DNA from: Pseudomonas syringae pv. cilantro
GTDB taxonomy: Bacteria > Pseudomonadota > Gammaproteobacteria > Pseudomonadales > Pseudomonadaceae
Assembly (NCBI RefSeq): GCF_001293775.1
Contig: NZ_LGLN01000039.1
Span: 109,552-141,602, forward strand
Direction: 5' to 3'
DNA: 32,051 nucleotides
Part shown: positions 8,977-22,460 of the stretch, piece after piece
How positions within the stretch are numbered: position 1 is the first letter of the stretch
How the letters are laid out: each line of letters opens with the position of its first letter
The notes under the pieces: generated by a model
The model's database searches: none
Told to the model about the DNA's origin: nothing
The model's input: the letters and a program-made list of their open reading frames with translations, nothing else
Made by a program: the position numbers and the translations under genes

Positions 8977-9402
8977 TTAGCCGCCGAACTTCTTGCGAAT
9001 TTGCTGAACGGTCCGCAGCTGAGCTGCAGCCTCGGCCAGACGAGCAGTTGCAGACCCGTAATCGAAGTCCGCGCCTTTTTCGTTCAGAGCCTTCTCGGCA
9101 GCCAAAACAGCAGCCTGAGCAGACGCTTCGTCCAGGTCGGCAGCACGTTGCACAGTGTCGGCAAGCACCTTGACCATGTTCGGCTGAACCTCAAGGAAAC
9201 CACCGGAGATGTAAAACACCTCCGCTTCCCCACCCTGCTTGATCAAGCGGATCGGGCCCGGCTTCAGATCGGTGATCAGCGGCGCGTGGCCTGGAGCGAT
9301 ACCTATATCACCCAGGTTGCCGTGCGCAATCACCATCTCGACCAGACCGGAGAAGATTTCCCCTTCCGCGCTGACGATGTCGCAATGGACTGTCATAGCC
9401 AT
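8977..9402 (-). CDS. atpC: F1Fo ATP synthase subunit epsilon
   Basis: Epsilon is part of the central stalk of F1 and regulates ATP hydrolysis. The 141-residue protein has the N-terminal beta-barrel ([19 protein letters not shown], and the [11 protein letters not shown] region) and a C-terminal helical hairpin rich in Ala and Glu (about 90-138). It is the last gene of the atp operon, about 44 bases after atpD, and is followed by a strong hairpin terminator. Length and motifs are standard for gammaproteobacteria. Confidence 0.98.
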   Translation of the reverse strand: MAMTVHCDIVSAEGEIFSGLVEMVIAHGNLGDIGIAPGHAPLITDLKPGPIRLIKQGGEAEVFYISGGFLEVQPNMVKVLADTVQRAADLDEASAQAAVLAAEKALNEKGADFDYGSATARLAEAAAQLRTVQQIRKKFGG

Positions 9403-9446
9403 TTGCTTGCCTCAACCTAATTAGCGCCCGTTGCCGGGCGCCGGGA

Positions 9447-10838
<1,392 letters not shown>

Positions 10839-10853
10839 CTAATATTTGAACCG

Positions 10854-11714
10854 TTAAACCGCGGCAGCGCCGCCGACGATTTCCGAGATCTCTTGGGTGA
10901 TCGCTGCCTGACGCGCCTTGTTGTAGATCAGCTGCAAATCACTGATCAAATCACCGGCGTTGTCTGTGGCGTTCTTCATCGCGATCATCCGCGCTGCTTG
11001 TTCAGCTGCGTTGTTCTCGACCACCGCCTGGTACACCTGCGATTCCACGTAGCGAACCATCAGGCCGTCCAGCAGCTCTTTGGCGTCGGGTTCGTAGAGA
11101 TAGTCCCAGTGGTGCTTGAGCCCTTGATCCGGGGTTGCCACCAGCGGAATCAACTGCTCCACGGTGGGTTGCTGGGTCATGGTGTTGATGAACTTGTTGG
11201 ATACCACGGACAGGCGATCAATACGGCCATCCAGGTAGGCATCCAGCATCACCTTGACGCTGCCGATCAAGTCGTTGATCGACGGCTCTTCGCCCAGGTG
11301 GCTGATCGCAGCGACGACGTTACCGCCGAAGTTGCGGAAAAATGCCGCACCTTTGCTGCCGACCACGCACAGATCGATCTCTACACCGTTTTCACGGTTC
11401 ACCGCCATGTCCTTGACCAGAGTCTTGAACAGGTTGGTATTCAAGCCACCACACAGACCACGGTCACTGCTCACGACGACATAACCGACGCGCTTTACCG
11501 GGCGATCGATCATGAACGGGTGGCGATACTCCGGGTTGGCGTTTGCCAGGTGACCAATCACCTGGCGAATGCGCTCCGCGTAAGGACGGCTAGCAGCCAT
11601 GCGCATTTGAGCCTTGCGCATTTTGCTGACCGCCACTTTTTCCATGGCGCTGGTGATCTTTTGCGTGCTTTTGATGCTCGCAATCTTGCTGCGAATCTCT
11701 TTTGCGCCTGCCAT
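10854..11714 (-). CDS. atpG: F1Fo ATP synthase subunit gamma
   Basis: Gamma is the rotating central shaft of F1. The 286-residue protein has the conserved N-terminal helix [20 protein letters not shown] with [11 protein letters not shown] following, the central [11 protein letters not shown] segment and the C-terminal coiled-coil helix with [12 protein letters not shown]. These are the paired N- and C-terminal helices that enter the alpha3beta3 ring. It is located between atpA and atpD as expected. Confidence 0.98.
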   Translation of the reverse strand: MAGAKEIRSKIASIKSTQKITSAMEKVAVSKMRKAQMRMAASRPYAERIRQVIGHLANANPEYRHPFMIDRPVKRVGYVVVSSDRGLCGGLNTNLFKTLVKDMAVNRENGVEIDLCVVGSKGAAFFRNFGGNVVAAISHLGEEPSINDLIGSVKVMLDAYLDGRIDRLSVVSNKFINTMTQQPTVEQLIPLVATPDQGLKHHWDYLYEPDAKELLDGLMVRYVESQVYQAVVENNAAEQAARMIAMKNATDNAGDLISDLQLIYNKARQAAITQEISEIVGGAAAV

Positions 11715-11764
11715 GTAACACCTATCAGGTTAGCAAGCGGGAGCCTTGCGGCCCCCGCTGCGGC

Positions 11765-13309
11765 TTACCAGGTTTGGGTGGCCTTGAACTTCTCGATGCC
11801 GGCTTTCATGCCAGAATCGATTTCGTCATTGAAGTCACCCTTCACGTTGATCTTCGCCATCAAATCGGCGTGATCGCGGTTGAAGTAAGCAATCAGCGCT
11901 TGTTCAAAGCTGCCGATCTTGGCGATTTCGACGTCAGTCAGGAACCCACGCTCAGCGGCATACAGCGACAGCGCCATGTCAGCGATCGACATTGGTGCGT
12001 ATTGCTTCTGCTTCATCAGCTCGGTAACGCGCTGACCATGCTCAAGTTGCTTGCGGGTCGCCTCGTCCAGGTCAGACGCGAACTGGGCGAATGCCGCCAG
12101 TTCACGGTACTGAGCCAGAGCGGTACGGATACCCCCGGAAAGCTTCTTGATGATCTTGGTCTGAGCGGCACCACCCACACGGGATACCGAAACACCGGCG
12201 TTCACAGCCGGACGGATGCCGGAGTTGAACATGGCCGATTCCAGGAAGATCTGACCGTCGGTGATGGAAATCACGTTGGTCGGAACGAACGCGGAAACGT
12301 CGCCAGCCTGGGTTTCGATGATCGGCAATGCGGTCAGGGAACCGGTTTTGCCGGTCACTGCGCCATTGGTGAACTTCTCTACATACTCTTCGGAAACACG
12401 CGATGCGCGCTCCAGCAGACGGGAGTGGAGATAGAACACGTCGCCTGGGTAAGCTTCACGGCCTGGTGGACGGCGCAGCAGCAGGGAAATCTGGCGGTAA
12501 GCCACTGCCTGCTTGGACAGATCGTCATAAACGATCAGCGCGTCTTCACCGCGGTCGCGGAAGAATTCACCCATGGTGCAACCCGAGTACGGTGCAAGGA
12601 ATTGCAGCGCAGCGGATTCGGAAGCACTTGCAGCCACGACGATGGTGTTAGCCAGTGCGCCATTTTCTTCGAGCTTGCGAACCACGTTGGCGATGGTCGA
12701 TTGCTTCTGACCGATAGCTACGTAGACGCAGAAGATGCCGCTGTTCTTCTGGTTGATGATTGCGTCGATGGCCAGAGCGGTTTTACCGATCTGACGGTCA
12801 CCGATGATCAGCTCACGCTGGCCACGGCCGACAGGAATCATGGCATCGACCGCCTTGTAGCCAGTCTGTACAGGCTGGTCTACCGACTTACGCCAGATCA
12901 CGCCTGGAGCAACTTTCTCGACCGCATCGGTCTCGGTGTTGTTCAGCGGACCTTTGCCGTCAACTGGATTACCCAGTGCATCGACAACGCGACCCAGCAG
13001 TTCCTTACCCACCGGAACCTCGAGGATGCGGCCAGTGCACTTGGCGCTCATGCCTTCAGCCAGAGTCGTGTAGGCGCCCAGTACCACGGCACCCACAGAG
13101 TCTTGCTCAAGGTTCAGCGCCATACCGTAGACGCCGCCCGGAAACTCGATCATCTCGCCGTACATTACGTCGGCCAGACCGTGAATCCGCACGATACCGT
13201 CAGACACGCTGACGACTGTGCCTTCGTTACGGGCTTGGGAGGTTACATCGAGCTTGTCGATGCGACCCTTGATGATTTCACTTATTTCGGAAGGATTGAG
13301 TTGCTGCAT
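11765..13309 (-). CDS. atpA: F1Fo ATP synthase subunit alpha
   Basis: Alpha forms the alpha3beta3 hexamer with beta and holds non-catalytic nucleotide sites. The 514-residue protein starts [10 protein letters not shown], has the beta-barrel region [20 protein letters not shown], Walker A GDRQIGKT (170-177), Walker B region DALIVYDDL, and the [20 protein letters not shown] segment that contributes to the catalytic interface. Position after atpH and before atpG is standard. Confidence 0.99.
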   Translation of the reverse strand: MQQLNPSEISEIIKGRIDKLDVTSQARNEGTVVSVSDGIVRIHGLADVMYGEMIEFPGGVYGMALNLEQDSVGAVVLGAYTTLAEGMSAKCTGRILEVPVGKELLGRVVDALGNPVDGKGPLNNTETDAVEKVAPGVIWRKSVDQPVQTGYKAVDAMIPVGRGQRELIIGDRQIGKTALAIDAIINQKNSGIFCVYVAIGQKQSTIANVVRKLEENGALANTIVVAASASESAALQFLAPYSGCTMGEFFRDRGEDALIVYDDLSKQAVAYRQISLLLRRPPGREAYPGDVFYLHSRLLERASRVSEEYVEKFTNGAVTGKTGSLTALPIIETQAGDVSAFVPTNVISITDGQIFLESAMFNSGIRPAVNAGVSVSRVGGAAQTKIIKKLSGGIRTALAQYRELAAFAQFASDLDEATRKQLEHGQRVTELMKQKQYAPMSIADMALSLYAAERGFLTDVEIAKIGSFEQALIAYFNRDHADLMAKINVKGDFNDEIDSGMKAGIEKFKATQTW

Positions 13310-13330
13310 TGCTCTGCTGCCCCTTCAAAC

Positions 13331-13867
13331 TCAAGATTTCAATGCTTCGGCTAGTTGCGCGATTTTGCCGCGAACTGAGCCATCGATAACCAGGTCGCCG
13401 GCGCGGATTACGACACCCCCTATGAGAGAGGCATCCTCCGCAGCATGCAGGCGCACTTCCCGGCCGAGCCGTGCACTGAGAACCTTGGCGAGTTTGTCTT
13501 GCTGTTCTTGGTTCAATGCAAAAGCACTGGTGACATCCACATCGACCGATTTTTCCTGATCGGCCTTGTACAGGTCGAACAGTTCGGCGATCTCCGGCAG
13601 AAGCGGGAGACGGTCGTTTTCAGCAACGACGTGAATGAAATTCTGTGCCTTGGCATCGAACTTGTCGCCACACACTTCAATAAAAGTGGTGGCCTTTTGT
13701 GCGCTCGTCAGTCGCGGGGCCTTGAGCATGCGCTGCATGGTGTCATCTTGCGACACCGCAGCAGCCAGGCCGAGCATGGCTGACCAATTGGCCAGTTGCT
13801 GGTGGGCCTGCGCATGCTCGAAGGCCGCCTTCGCGTAAGGTCGGGCCAACGTGGTCAGTTCTGCCAT
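13331..13867 (-). CDS. atpH: F1Fo ATP synthase subunit delta
   Basis: Delta links the peripheral stalk (b dimer) to the top of F1. The 178-residue protein has the helical N-terminal domain starting [18 protein letters not shown], and the conserved C-terminal block with [20 protein letters not shown]. Its length and place between atpF and atpA are typical. The gaps to both neighbours are short, in keeping with one polycistronic message. Confidence 0.98.
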   Translation of the reverse strand: MAELTTLARPYAKAAFEHAQAHQQLANWSAMLGLAAAVSQDDTMQRMLKAPRLTSAQKATTFIEVCGDKFDAKAQNFIHVVAENDRLPLLPEIAELFDLYKADQEKSVDVDVTSAFALNQEQQDKLAKVLSARLGREVRLHAAEDASLIGGVVIRAGDLVIDGSVRGKIAQLAEALKS

Positions 13868-13879
13868 GATCGCCCTCGC

Positions 13880-14350
13880 TTAAATTTCAGCAGCCAGTTT
13901 GTTAACCAGCTCCGCGTGCGCGTTTTGATCGATTGTGGCGCCCAGAATCTTCTCTGCACCGTTGACTGCCAGGCTACCCAACTGGGCGCGCAAGGCGTCT
14001 TTGACGCTGTTCAGTTCCTGCTCGATCTCGGCCTGAGCCTGAGCCTTCACACGGTCAGCTTCAACGCGTGCCGTTTCACGGGCTTCGTCGACAATCTGAG
14101 TACCGCGCTTCTTGGCTTGCTCAATGATCTCGGCTGCTTGAGTTTTAGCTTCGCGCAGTTGTTGACCCACTTTGTCTTGGGCCAACTCCAGGTCGCGAGC
14201 TGCTCGGGAAGCAGCGTCCAGTCCATCCGCGATCTTCTTCTGACGTTCGTGCAAAGCAGCGATGACCGGAGGCCACACGTACTTCATGCAGAACAGCACA
14301 AAGATGAAGAACGCAACGGACTGACCAATCAGGGTTGCATTAATGTTCAC
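13880..14350 (-). CDS. atpF: F1Fo ATP synthase subunit b
   Basis: Subunit b is the membrane-anchored peripheral stalk. The 156-residue protein has one N-terminal membrane segment (about 5-25, [19 protein letters not shown]) followed by a long charged helix rich in Ala, Glu, Lys and Gln that forms a coiled coil (about 30-140). It starts MNINATLIG, the usual gammaproteobacterial beginning. It lies between atpE and atpH. Confidence 0.98.
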   Translation of the reverse strand: MNINATLIGQSVAFFIFVLFCMKYVWPPVIAALHERQKKIADGLDAASRAARDLELAQDKVGQQLREAKTQAAEIIEQAKKRGTQIVDEARETARVEADRVKAQAQAEIEQELNSVKDALRAQLGSLAVNGAEKILGATIDQNAHAELVNKLAAEI

Positions 14351-14407
14351 GCCAACACCTCGCTCGTTCGTTGTCCATCACACCAATCAACTCGAAAATT
14401 CGAGTGA

Positions 14408-14680
<273 letters not shown>

Positions 14681-14758
14681 TTACGTCGTATTGGTTAGGT
14701 TTTATTAATTGAAGCGGTAAAACAAAATCATTTTTACATCAGCCCTTGCGGGCGCCGC

Positions 14759-14773
14759 CTCGCCACTGGCGAG
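14759..14773. other. Small hairpin between atpB and atpE
   Basis: Arms CTCGCC and GGCGAG with a 3-base loop, in the longest gap of the operon (138 bases). It has no T-tract. It may be an mRNA processing or stability element favouring atpE, which is inference. Confidence 0.3.
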
Positions 14774-14803
14774 ACGGTCATCAGACGCGTCGTGAGACGA
14801 ATC

Positions 14804-16097
<1,294 letters not shown>

Positions 16098-16170
16098 CGC
16101 AACTGCTCCTCTGATGTCGGTCGCCATAATCAATAACTTGGCATAATTTGTGCCGACAAAATGCGCGCAG

Positions 16171-16199
16171 AGTATAGGGGCGGTTCAGCCCCTATTCAA
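16171..16199 (-). promoter_or_regulatory. Promoter of the atp operon
   Basis: On the minus strand: -35 TTGAAT (16199-16194), 17-base spacer, -10 TATACT (16176-16171), upstream of atpI. The spacer is itself a palindrome, AGGGGC...GCCCCT, which could bind a regulator or form a hairpin in parB read-through transcripts. Confidence 0.65.
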
Positions 16200-16243
16200 C
16201 TGTCGGGTAGTGATTTCCGACTATACGCTACAGAGCAATTGTT

Positions 16244-17116
16244 TCAGCGGATGTGGGCAAGCACACCTTGAAGCTCATCCAGCGAGTTATAACGGATCAC
16301 CAGCTGACCCTTGCCCTTCTGCCCATGGCGGATTTGCACCGCAGAGCCCAGCCGCTCGGCCAGACGCTGTTCGAGCCGGCTGATGTCAGGATCAGCCTTG
16401 GCCGGTTCTGCCGCCTCTGGTTTGCCGCTCAGCCACTGCCTGACCAACGCTTCGGTCTGGCGCACAGTGAGCCCGCGTGCGACAACGTGTCGCGCCCCTT
16501 CAACCTGCCGGTCTTCGCCCAGGCCAAGCAGTGCGCGAGCGTGTCCCATTTCGAGATCACCGTGCGACAGCATGGTCTTGATGACTTCAGGCAATGCAAT
16601 CAGACGTAACAAATTCGCCACGCTAACCCGCGATTTACCCACAGCGTCTGCAACCTGCTGCTGAGTCAGTTGAAATTCCTGCTGCAAACGCTGCAATGCC
16701 ATGGCTTCTTCGATCGGATTCAGGTCTTCGCGCTGAATGTTCTCGATCAATGCCATTGCAATCGCGGTTTCATCCGGTACATCGCGAACCATCGCCGGAA
16801 TCGTCTCGACGCCGGCCTGCTGACTCGCCCGCCAGCGACGTTCACCGGCGATGATTTCAAAACGGTTGTTGCCGATCGGGCGCACCACGATCGGCTGCAT
16901 CACGCCTTGCGACTTGATCGACTGCGCGAGTTCTTCCAGTGCCTGCGGGTCCATGTCACGGCGCGGCTGATACTTGCCGCGCTGGATCTGGTCCAGCGGC
17001 ACATGCTGCAACTCACTCGGCGGAGCCTTGACGGCCTGCTCTTCCAGCGAACTGACGGTTGGACTGCTCAGAAGTGCGTCCAACCCACGTCCGAGACCTC
17101 GTTTCTTGACGGCCAT
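16244..17116 (-). CDS. parB: Chromosome partitioning protein ParB (CTP-dependent clamp, parS-binding)
   Basis: ParB binds parS near the origin and, by CTP-driven sliding, builds the partition complex moved by ParA. The 290-residue protein starts MAVKKRGLGRGLDALL, has the CTP-binding motifs GERRWR (91-96) and ENIQRE (125-130), a helix-turn-helix at about 150-172 (TQQQVADAVGKSRVSVANLL) and a C-terminal dimerisation domain. It lies 9 bases after parA. Its target sites, two parS palindromes, are inside recF about 12 kb away in this window. Confidence 0.98.
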   Translation of the reverse strand: MAVKKRGLGRGLDALLSSPTVSSLEEQAVKAPPSELQHVPLDQIQRGKYQPRRDMDPQALEELAQSIKSQGVMQPIVVRPIGNNRFEIIAGERRWRASQQAGVETIPAMVRDVPDETAIAMALIENIQREDLNPIEEAMALQRLQQEFQLTQQQVADAVGKSRVSVANLLRLIALPEVIKTMLSHGDLEMGHARALLGLGEDRQVEGARHVVARGLTVRQTEALVRQWLSGKPEAAEPAKADPDISRLEQRLAERLGSAVQIRHGQKGKGQLVIRYNSLDELQGVLAHIR

Positions 17117-17125
17117 GGGAATTCC

Positions 17126-17917
17126 TTAGGTTGGCTGAGCGCTTTTCGCGCCGCGACGTTGACGACGAACCAGCTCACTTGCCAGCGCCAGATACGCCAG
17201 TGCGCCACGCGAGGATTTATCATAAGCCAACACCGGCATACCGAAACTCGGCGCCTCGGCCAGCCTGATGTTCCTCGGGATCACAGTGTCATAAAGCTGC
17301 TCGCCGAAGTGTTCCTTGAGCTGCGCGGAAACATCGTTGATCAGGCTCAGGCGCGGATCATACATGGTGCGCAACAGACCTTCGATCTTCAATTGCGGGT
17401 TGAGCAGTTGGGCGATGCGCTTGATGTTATCCACAAGGTCGCTGAGGCCTTCGAGCGCAAAGTACTCGCATTGCATGGGGATAATTACGCCATCCGCTGC
17501 AACCAGAGCGTTCAACGTCAGCATCGACAGTGACGGCGGGCAATCGATCAGGATGTAATCGTAATTCTCCCGGATCGGCGCCAGCGCGTTGCGCAAACGG
17601 CTCTCTTTCATCTGCATTTCGAGCAGCACCACTTCGCCCGCCGTCAGATCGCGGTTGGCCGGAAGCAGTTGATAACCACCATGTTCTGAAAACTGCATGG
17701 CCTCGCCCAGATCGCATTCGCCGATCAACAGGTCATAAACCGAGTTTTCCAGGTTGTGTTTATCCACACCGCTGCCCATGGTCGCATTGCCCTGGGGATC
17801 GAGATCGATCAACAACACACGGCGCTTGGTCGCGACCAGTGACGCGGCGAGGTTGATGCATGTGGTGGTCTTGCCGACCCCACCTTTCTGGTTCGCTATC
17901 GCGAATACCTTAGCCAT
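17126..17917 (-). CDS. parA: Chromosome partitioning ATPase ParA
   Basis: ParA (Soj-type) is a nucleoid-bound Walker ATPase that segregates ParB-parS complexes. The 263-residue protein has the deviant Walker A KGGVGKTT (11-18), Walker A' LLIDLDPQGNAT and Walker B YILIDCPPSL. It has no N-terminal DNA-binding extension, which marks the chromosomal type. It follows rsmG by 18 bases and precedes parB by 9, so it is co-transcribed from mnmG. Two perfect DnaA boxes lie inside its codons. Confidence 0.98.
   Translation of the reverse strand: MAKVFAIANQKGGVGKTTTCINLAASLVATKRRVLLIDLDPQGNATMGSGVDKHNLENSVYDLLIGECDLGEAMQFSEHGGYQLLPANRDLTAGEVVLLEMQMKESRLRNALAPIRENYDYILIDCPPSLSMLTLNALVAADGVIIPMQCEYFALEGLSDLVDNIKRIAQLLNPQLKIEGLLRTMYDPRLSLINDVSAQLKEHFGEQLYDTVIPRNIRLAEAPSFGMPVLAYDKSSRGALAYLALASELVRRQRRGAKSAQPT
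17427..17435 (+). promoter_or_regulatory. DnaA box inside parA
   Basis: A perfect TTATCCACA over codons for Val-Asp-Asn. Confidence 0.5.
17760..17768 (+). promoter_or_regulatory. DnaA box inside parA (second)
   Basis: A perfect TTATCCACA over codons for Val-Asp-Lys. Confidence 0.5.
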
Positions 17918-17935
17918 TCTTGCTTGTGTTCCCAG

Positions 17936-18580
17936 TCATGCCGTGCGGCGCAGTATCAGCAGATGGCGTTGGCCTTGGCAACCCGGAACGGTCAAGGCGT
18001 GTGCGCTATCGAGGTGAAAATCCGAGGGCAATGCTACCAGTTCATCGACAGGATGCAGACCTTTCATCGCTAGCCAGCGAGTATTGGCGTCGCCCATGTG
18101 GCGCGTCCAGCCGGCAAAGTCTTCAAGGCTGCTGAAGGCTCGGGAGATGATCCCGTCGAACGGCGCATCAGGCTGATAATTTTCCGCACGGCTGTGGATA
18201 ACTTCAAGATTGTCCAGTTTCAGCTCCAGTTTGACCTGCGTCTGAAACCGGGTTTTCTTGCCGTTGCTGTCCAGCAGCGAAACATGTCGCTCCGGAAACA
18301 GGATGGCCATGGGAATGCCAGGCATTCCACCGCCGCTGCCGACGTCCATCCAGCGAGTGCCTTCGATGAAGGGCACCACGCTGAGGCTGTCGAGCAGATG
18401 TCTTGAAACCATTTCGTCCGGATTACGCACTGCGGTCAGGTTGTAAGCCTTGTTCCACTTGATCAACAGCGCCAGATAAGCGAGCAATTGGTCATGCTGC
18501 GCCTGGGAAAGATCGATCCCCAATTCACGGGCACCGGTGGATAACTCTTGGGCGTGTTGCGGGGTGACCATCGAACTCAA
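17936..18580 (-). CDS. rsmG: 16S rRNA (guanine527-N7)-methyltransferase
   Basis: RsmG (GidB) methylates G527 of 16S rRNA using S-adenosylmethionine; its loss gives low-level streptomycin resistance in many bacteria. The 214-residue protein has the Rossmann SAM site [14 protein letters not shown] (with GSGGG at 81-85) and a preceding [19 protein letters not shown] block. I kept the TTG start at 18580: GGAG lies 8 bases upstream and TTGA overlaps the mnmG stop, while the ATG three codons later has no ribosome binding site. Translational coupling to mnmG is likely. Confidence 0.95.
   Translation of the reverse strand: MSSMVTPQHAQELSTGARELGIDLSQAQHDQLLAYLALLIKWNKAYNLTAVRNPDEMVSRHLLDSLSVVPFIEGTRWMDVGSGGGMPGIPMAILFPERHVSLLDSNGKKTRFQTQVKLELKLDNLEVIHSRAENYQPDAPFDGIISRAFSSLEDFAGWTRHMGDANTRWLAMKGLHPVDELVALPSDFHLDSAHALTVPGCQGQRHLLILRRTA
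18192..18200 (-). promoter_or_regulatory. DnaA box inside rsmG
   Basis: A perfect TTATCCACA over codons for Val-Ile-His-Ser. A one-mismatch copy lies at 18536-18544, close to the rsmG start. Confidence 0.5.
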
Positions 18581-20469
18581 GCGCTTTGCTCCAACTGACG
18601 GCCCGCGCCGCGTTTTTTCAAATGAATCATCAACAGCGATATCGCCGCAGGTGTGACGCCCGGGATGCGTGAAGCCTGCCCAAGCGTTTCTGGCCGAGTT
18701 ATCCCCAGCTTGCTCTGAATTTCTTTCGACAAACCGGAAATTCCGGCGTAATCGATGTCTTCCGGCAAACGGGTGTCTTCACTGGCGCGCAGGCGGGCAA
18801 TTTCGTCCTGCTGCCGGTCAATGTAACCGGCGTATTTGGTCTTGATCTCGACCTGTTCGGCCACCAGCGGATCGGTGCAGCCCTCGCCAGTGATGGCAAT
18901 CAGGCTGGCGTAGTCGATTTCCGGACGGGTCAGCAGGTTGAGCAGATTGTATTCGTGAGTCAGCGGCGTACCGAAGTGCGAGGCAATCGCGTCGCCCTGT
19001 TCTGTACCGGGACGTACCCAGGTGCTTTTCAGCCGCTGTTCTTCCAGTGCAATGCTTTCGCGCTTGGTGCAGAACGCGGCCCAGCGCGCATCGTCGACCA
19101 GACCCAGTTCGCGACCTTTTTCGGTCAGGCGCAGATCGGCGTTGTCCTCGCGCAGGATCAGACGGTACTCCGCACGCGAAGTGAACATCCGGTAGGGCTC
19201 TTGAGTACCCAGCGTAATCAGGTCATCGACCAATACGCCGATGTAAGCCTCATCGCGACGCGGGCACCAGCTGTCTCGGCCTTGTGCACGAAGGGCGGCG
19301 TTGGTTCCTGCTAGCAAACCTTGAGCGCCCGCCTCTTCGTAACCGGTGGTGCCATTGATCTGACCGGCAAAAAACAAACCGCCAATGACTTTGGTTTCCA
19401 GGCTGTATTTCAGATCACGCGGGTCAAAGTAATCATATTCGATGGCGTATCCGGGCCGAACGATGTGTGCATTCTCCATGCCGCGAATCGAACGCACGAT
19501 CTGCAGCTGAACATCGAACGGCAACGACGTGGAGATGCCATTCGGATACAGCTCGTGGGTGGTCAGGCCTTCTGGCTCGATGAAAACCTGATGGCTTTCC
19601 TTGTCGGCAAAGCGATGAATCTTGTCTTCGATTGACGGGCAGTAGCGCGGGCCGATGCCTTCGATCACACCGGAATACATCGGCGATCGGTCCAGGTTGG
19701 ACGCGATGATTTCGTGAGTCCGCGCGTTGGTGTGGGTAATCCAGCAGCTGACTTGCGGCGGATGCTGTTCTTTGGAACCCAGGAACGACATGACAGGAAT
19801 CGGTGTGTCGCCCGGCTGTTCGGTCATGACCGAGAAGTCCACAGAACGGCCGTCGATGCGCGGCGGAGTACCGGTTTTCAAACGGCCGACACGCAGCGGC
19901 AGTTCACGCAGGCGCTGTGCAAGCGCGATCGATGGCGGATCGCCTGCGCGCCCACCCGAATAATTCTGCATGCCAATGTGGATAAGTCCACCGAGGAACG
20001 TGCCGGTGGTCAGAACCACCGAGTCGGCAAGAATGCGCATGCCCATCTGGGTGACCACACCGCGAACCTGATCCTGTTCGACGATCAGGTCATCGCAGGC
20101 CTGTTGAAATATCCACAGGTTCGGCTGGTTTTCCAACGTTTCGCGGATAGCGGCCTTGTACAGAACGCGGTCTGCCTGAGCGCGGGTCGCTCGCACTGCC
20201 GGGCCTTTACGGCTGTTCAGCACGCGAAATTGAATACCGCCCTTGTCGGTAGCCATCGCCATGGCGCCGCCGAGTGCGTCGATTTCCTTGACCAGATGGC
20301 TTTTACCGATGCCACCGATGGCAGGGTTGCAGCTCATCTGCCCGAGTGTTTCCACGTTGTGCGTCAGCAGCAGGGTTTTTACACCCATGCGTGCCGACGC
20401 CAGTGCGGCTTCGGTACCGGCATGACCGCCACCGATGACGATCACTTCAAAACGGGAAGGGAAATCCAC
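18577..20469 (-). CDS. mnmG: tRNA uridine-34 5-carboxymethylaminomethyl modification enzyme, FAD-binding subunit
   Basis: MnmG (GidA) works with MnmE to modify the wobble uridine of certain tRNAs. The protein has the FAD-binding motif GGGHAGTE (13-20), the conserved [14 protein letters not shown] segment with Cys47, and a C-terminal helical domain that binds MnmE. From the second of two consecutive GTG codons (20469) it has 630 residues; the first GTG (20472) is an alternative. GAGG sits 6 bases before the second GTG. It overlaps rsmG by 4 bases and heads the mnmG-rsmG-parA-parB operon. The origin-like region lies just upstream. Confidence 0.97.
   Translation of the reverse strand: MDFPSRFEVIVIGGGHAGTEAALASARMGVKTLLLTHNVETLGQMSCNPAIGGIGKSHLVKEIDALGGAMAMATDKGGIQFRVLNSRKGPAVRATRAQADRVLYKAAIRETLENQPNLWIFQQACDDLIVEQDQVRGVVTQMGMRILADSVVLTTGTFLGGLIHIGMQNYSGGRAGDPPSIALAQRLRELPLRVGRLKTGTPPRIDGRSVDFSVMTEQPGDTPIPVMSFLGSKEQHPPQVSCWITHTNARTHEIIASNLDRSPMYSGVIEGIGPRYCPSIEDKIHRFADKESHQVFIEPEGLTTHELYPNGISTSLPFDVQLQIVRSIRGMENAHIVRPGYAIEYDYFDPRDLKYSLETKVIGGLFFAGQINGTTGYEEAGAQGLLAGTNAALRAQGRDSWCPRRDEAYIGVLVDDLITLGTQEPYRMFTSRAEYRLILREDNADLRLTEKGRELGLVDDARWAAFCTKRESIALEEQRLKSTWVRPGTEQGDAIASHFGTPLTHEYNLLNLLTRPEIDYASLIAITGEGCTDPLVAEQVEIKTKYAGYIDRQQDEIARLRASEDTRLPEDIDYAGISGLSKEIQSKLGITRPETLGQASRIPGVTPAAISLLMIHLKKRGAGRQLEQSA
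19977..19985 (-). promoter_or_regulatory. DnaA box inside mnmG
   Basis: A perfect TTATCCACA over codons for Leu-Ile-His. A one-mismatch copy (ATATCCACA) lies at 20109-20117. Confidence 0.5.
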
Positions 20470-20515
20470 CACGCACCTCGTGCCTGTTGTCGATGAGAAA
20501 TTGGGACAGCTGGCA

Positions 20516-20544
20516 AGTATAGGGACTTACCCCACCTGAATGAA
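20516..20544 (-). promoter_or_regulatory. Candidate promoter of mnmG
   Basis: Minus-strand -10 TATACT (20521-20516) lies 46 bases before the start codon. The -35 at 17 bases (TTCATT) is weak, so the call is tentative. Confidence 0.4.
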
Positions 20545-20569
20545 ACCCGTTGGACAAAATTTAACCAGC

Positions 20570-20845
20570 TGTGGAAAACTCGCGAATAAAGAAAATAAAA
20601 AAGAAAGAAAGTTTATAAAGCCTTGTTTTAAAGCTTATTCTTACTGAGCATTATTTCTGTGGATAGATTGCTGAACGCCTTTAATTTCAATGTGTACAGA
20701 GATTTAAAAGGCTGTGGTCATGTGCCAATGAGGGGCTTGGATAACCGTCCTGAGCCTGTTGATAAAAGTGCCACTTGTCCACAGGGCGGTTTATCTTCAG
20801 GTTTGACCCCTGCTTACCCACTGGGCTGAAGGGCAGTTATTCACA
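20570..20845. other. Origin-like region between mnmG and mnmE (oriC module 1)
   Basis: An AT-rich, purine-biased stretch (20582-20657) is followed by DnaA-box-like sites CTATCCACA (20658-20666, minus), TTATCAACA-type TGTTGATAA (20757-20765), TTGTCCACA (20775-20783, plus) and TTATTCACA (20837-20845, plus), plus TTTTCCACA (20570-20578, minus). All carry one mismatch to TTATCCACA. A GTGTACAG element lies at 20692-20699. The same items recur in the same register upstream of dnaA. Origin activity is inferred from this and from reports of functional Pseudomonas origins flanking this gene block. Confidence 0.75.
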
Positions 20846-20870
20846 GGGCTTAATTCAAAAAAAACACGCG

Positions 20871-21006
20871 AAAAGTTGAAAAATGCTTGAGCGAATCCAT
20901 TTCGTGGCGTTGTTCACGCGCGAAAAAGATCGGTTGAAGAGAAATAAAAGGCTTGATGTGGCGGGGGTAGAACAGATTTCCGCAGAAAATAACCCCTGTT
21001 CACACG
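20871..21006. other. Intergenic remainder beside module 1
   Basis: No gene, clear box or repeat was recognised here. It contains a few A-rich stretches and one weak TTCACA-type sequence. Confidence 0.4.
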
Positions 21007-21034
21007 AAAAGGCATGACCGGGGACGGTCATGCC
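21007..21034 (-). terminator. Terminator of mnmE
   Basis: Ten-base-pair stem GGCATGACCG (21011-21020) and CGGTCATGCC (21025-21034) with a 4-base loop. On the minus strand four T follow. It lies 26 bases beyond the mnmE stop. Confidence 0.8.
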
Positions 21035-21060
21035 TGTCTTTTTTCAGCAGACCAGGCAGC

Positions 21061-22431
21061 TCATTTGCCAATGCAAAAGCTGGAGAAGATCCTGCCCAGC
21101 AGATCGTCTGAACTGAACGCTCCAGTAATCTCACCGAGCGACTGTTGAGCCCGGCGCAAATCTTCGGCTAGCAGCTCGCCAGCGCCTGCCAGGGTCAACT
21201 GGGCCCTGCCGTGCTCCAGAGAGTGACTGGCATGACGCAGCGCCTCAAGATGGCGTCGACGGGCGCTGAAGCTGCTTTCAGAGGTCTGTTCATAGCCCAT
21301 GCAGGCTTTGAGGTGCTCACGTAGCAGTTCCAGACCTTCACCACCCGACCTGGCACTCAGGCTGATCGTGACGTGGCCATCGTCACTTGTGAACAAGCCT
21401 ACGTGATCGCCACTCAGGTCAGACTTGTTACGGATCAGCGTTACCTTGGCCGGATCAGGCCGCTGTTCCAGAAATTCTGGCCATAATGCAAAGGGATCCG
21501 CAGCTTCCGGGGCGGTTGCATCCACTACCAGCAGAATTCGGTCAGCTTCCCCGATGGCCTTGAGTGCGCGTTGCACGCCGATCATCTCTACCTGATCTTC
21601 CGTGTTGCGCAGACCTGCTGTGTCGACCACGTGAAGCGGCATGCCATCGATGTGGATATGTTCGCGCAGTACGTCACGGGTCGTGCCGGCAATCTCGGTA
21701 ACGATGGCTGCTTCCCGGCCTGCCAGTGCATTCAGCAGGCTTGATTTGCCTGCGTTAGGGCGACCGGCGATCACGACCGTCATGCCGTCACGTAGCAACG
21801 CCCCCTGCCCTGCTTCGCGCAGCACTGTGGATAACTCAAGACGCACATCGTCAAGCATATTGAGTACGTGGCCATCGGCGAGGAAGTCGATTTCCTCCTC
21901 CGGGAAGTCGATTGCCGCCTCGACGTAGATACGCAGGCTGATCAGTTTCTCGGTCAAGTTATCCACACGCTTGGAGAAAGCGCCTTGCAGCGAGCGCAAT
22001 GCATTGCGCGCAGCCTGTGCAGAACTTGCCTCGATCAAATCGGCGATTGCCTCAGCCTGGGCAAGATCGAGCTTGTCATTGAGAAACGCACGTTCACTGA
22101 ATTCACCCGGGCGCGCCAGACGGCTGCCCAATTGCAGGCAGCGTTGCAGCAGCATGTCCAGAACGATCGGGCCGCCGTGGCCCTGAAGTTCTAGTACATC
22201 CTCGCCTGTGAATGAATTCGGCCCGGGAAAATACAGCGCAATCCCCTCATCGAGCACTTCACCCGCTTCATCAGAGAACGGTCCGTAATGCGCATATCGT
22301 GGTTTCGGCGTTCGGCCGATCATCGCTTGCGCGGTCTTGCCAGCCAAAGGGCCCGAGACGCGCACGATACCGACACCGCCCCGCCCTTGAGCAGTTGCGA
22401 TGGCGGCGATGGTTTCACGAGGAACGTTCAT
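21061..22431 (-). CDS. mnmE: tRNA uridine-34 modification GTPase
   Basis: MnmE (TrmE) is the GTPase partner of MnmG. From the ATG at 22431 it has 456 residues, with AGGAG 7 bases upstream. An upstream in-frame ATG at 22473 lacks such a site and adds 14 non-conserved residues. The N-terminal tetrahydrofolate-binding domain starts [20 protein letters not shown]. The G domain has G1 GRPNAGKS (223-230), G3 DTAG and G4 NKSD. The C-terminus ends FCIGK with the conserved Cys453. It lies alone between two hairpin terminators, with two perfect DnaA boxes inside its codons. Confidence 0.98.
   Translation of the reverse strand: MNVPRETIAAIATAQGRGGVGIVRVSGPLAGKTAQAMIGRTPKPRYAHYGPFSDEAGEVLDEGIALYFPGPNSFTGEDVLELQGHGGPIVLDMLLQRCLQLGSRLARPGEFSERAFLNDKLDLAQAEAIADLIEASSAQAARNALRSLQGAFSKRVDNLTEKLISLRIYVEAAIDFPEEEIDFLADGHVLNMLDDVRLELSTVLREAGQGALLRDGMTVVIAGRPNAGKSSLLNALAGREAAIVTEIAGTTRDVLREHIHIDGMPLHVVDTAGLRNTEDQVEMIGVQRALKAIGEADRILLVVDATAPEAADPFALWPEFLEQRPDPAKVTLIRNKSDLSGDHVGLFTSDDGHVTISLSARSGGEGLELLREHLKACMGYEQTSESSFSARRRHLEALRHASHSLEHGRAQLTLAGAGELLAEDLRRAQQSLGEITGAFSSDDLLGRIFSSFCIGK
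21826..21834 (-). promoter_or_regulatory. DnaA box inside mnmE
   Basis: A perfect TTATCCACA over codons for Leu-Ser-Thr. The flanking bases again give GAGTTATCCACAG. Confidence 0.5.
21959..21967 (+). promoter_or_regulatory. DnaA box inside mnmE (second)
   Basis: A perfect TTATCCACA over codons for Val-Asp-Asn. Confidence 0.5.
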
Positions 22432-22460
22432 GGTCCGGCTCCTGGACAAATGGCGGATAG

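Noticed and set aside
11702..13354. Long + strand open frame (550 codons) opposite atpA
   Set aside because: Pure shadow of atpA in a high-GC-type codon pattern, with no recognisable domains.
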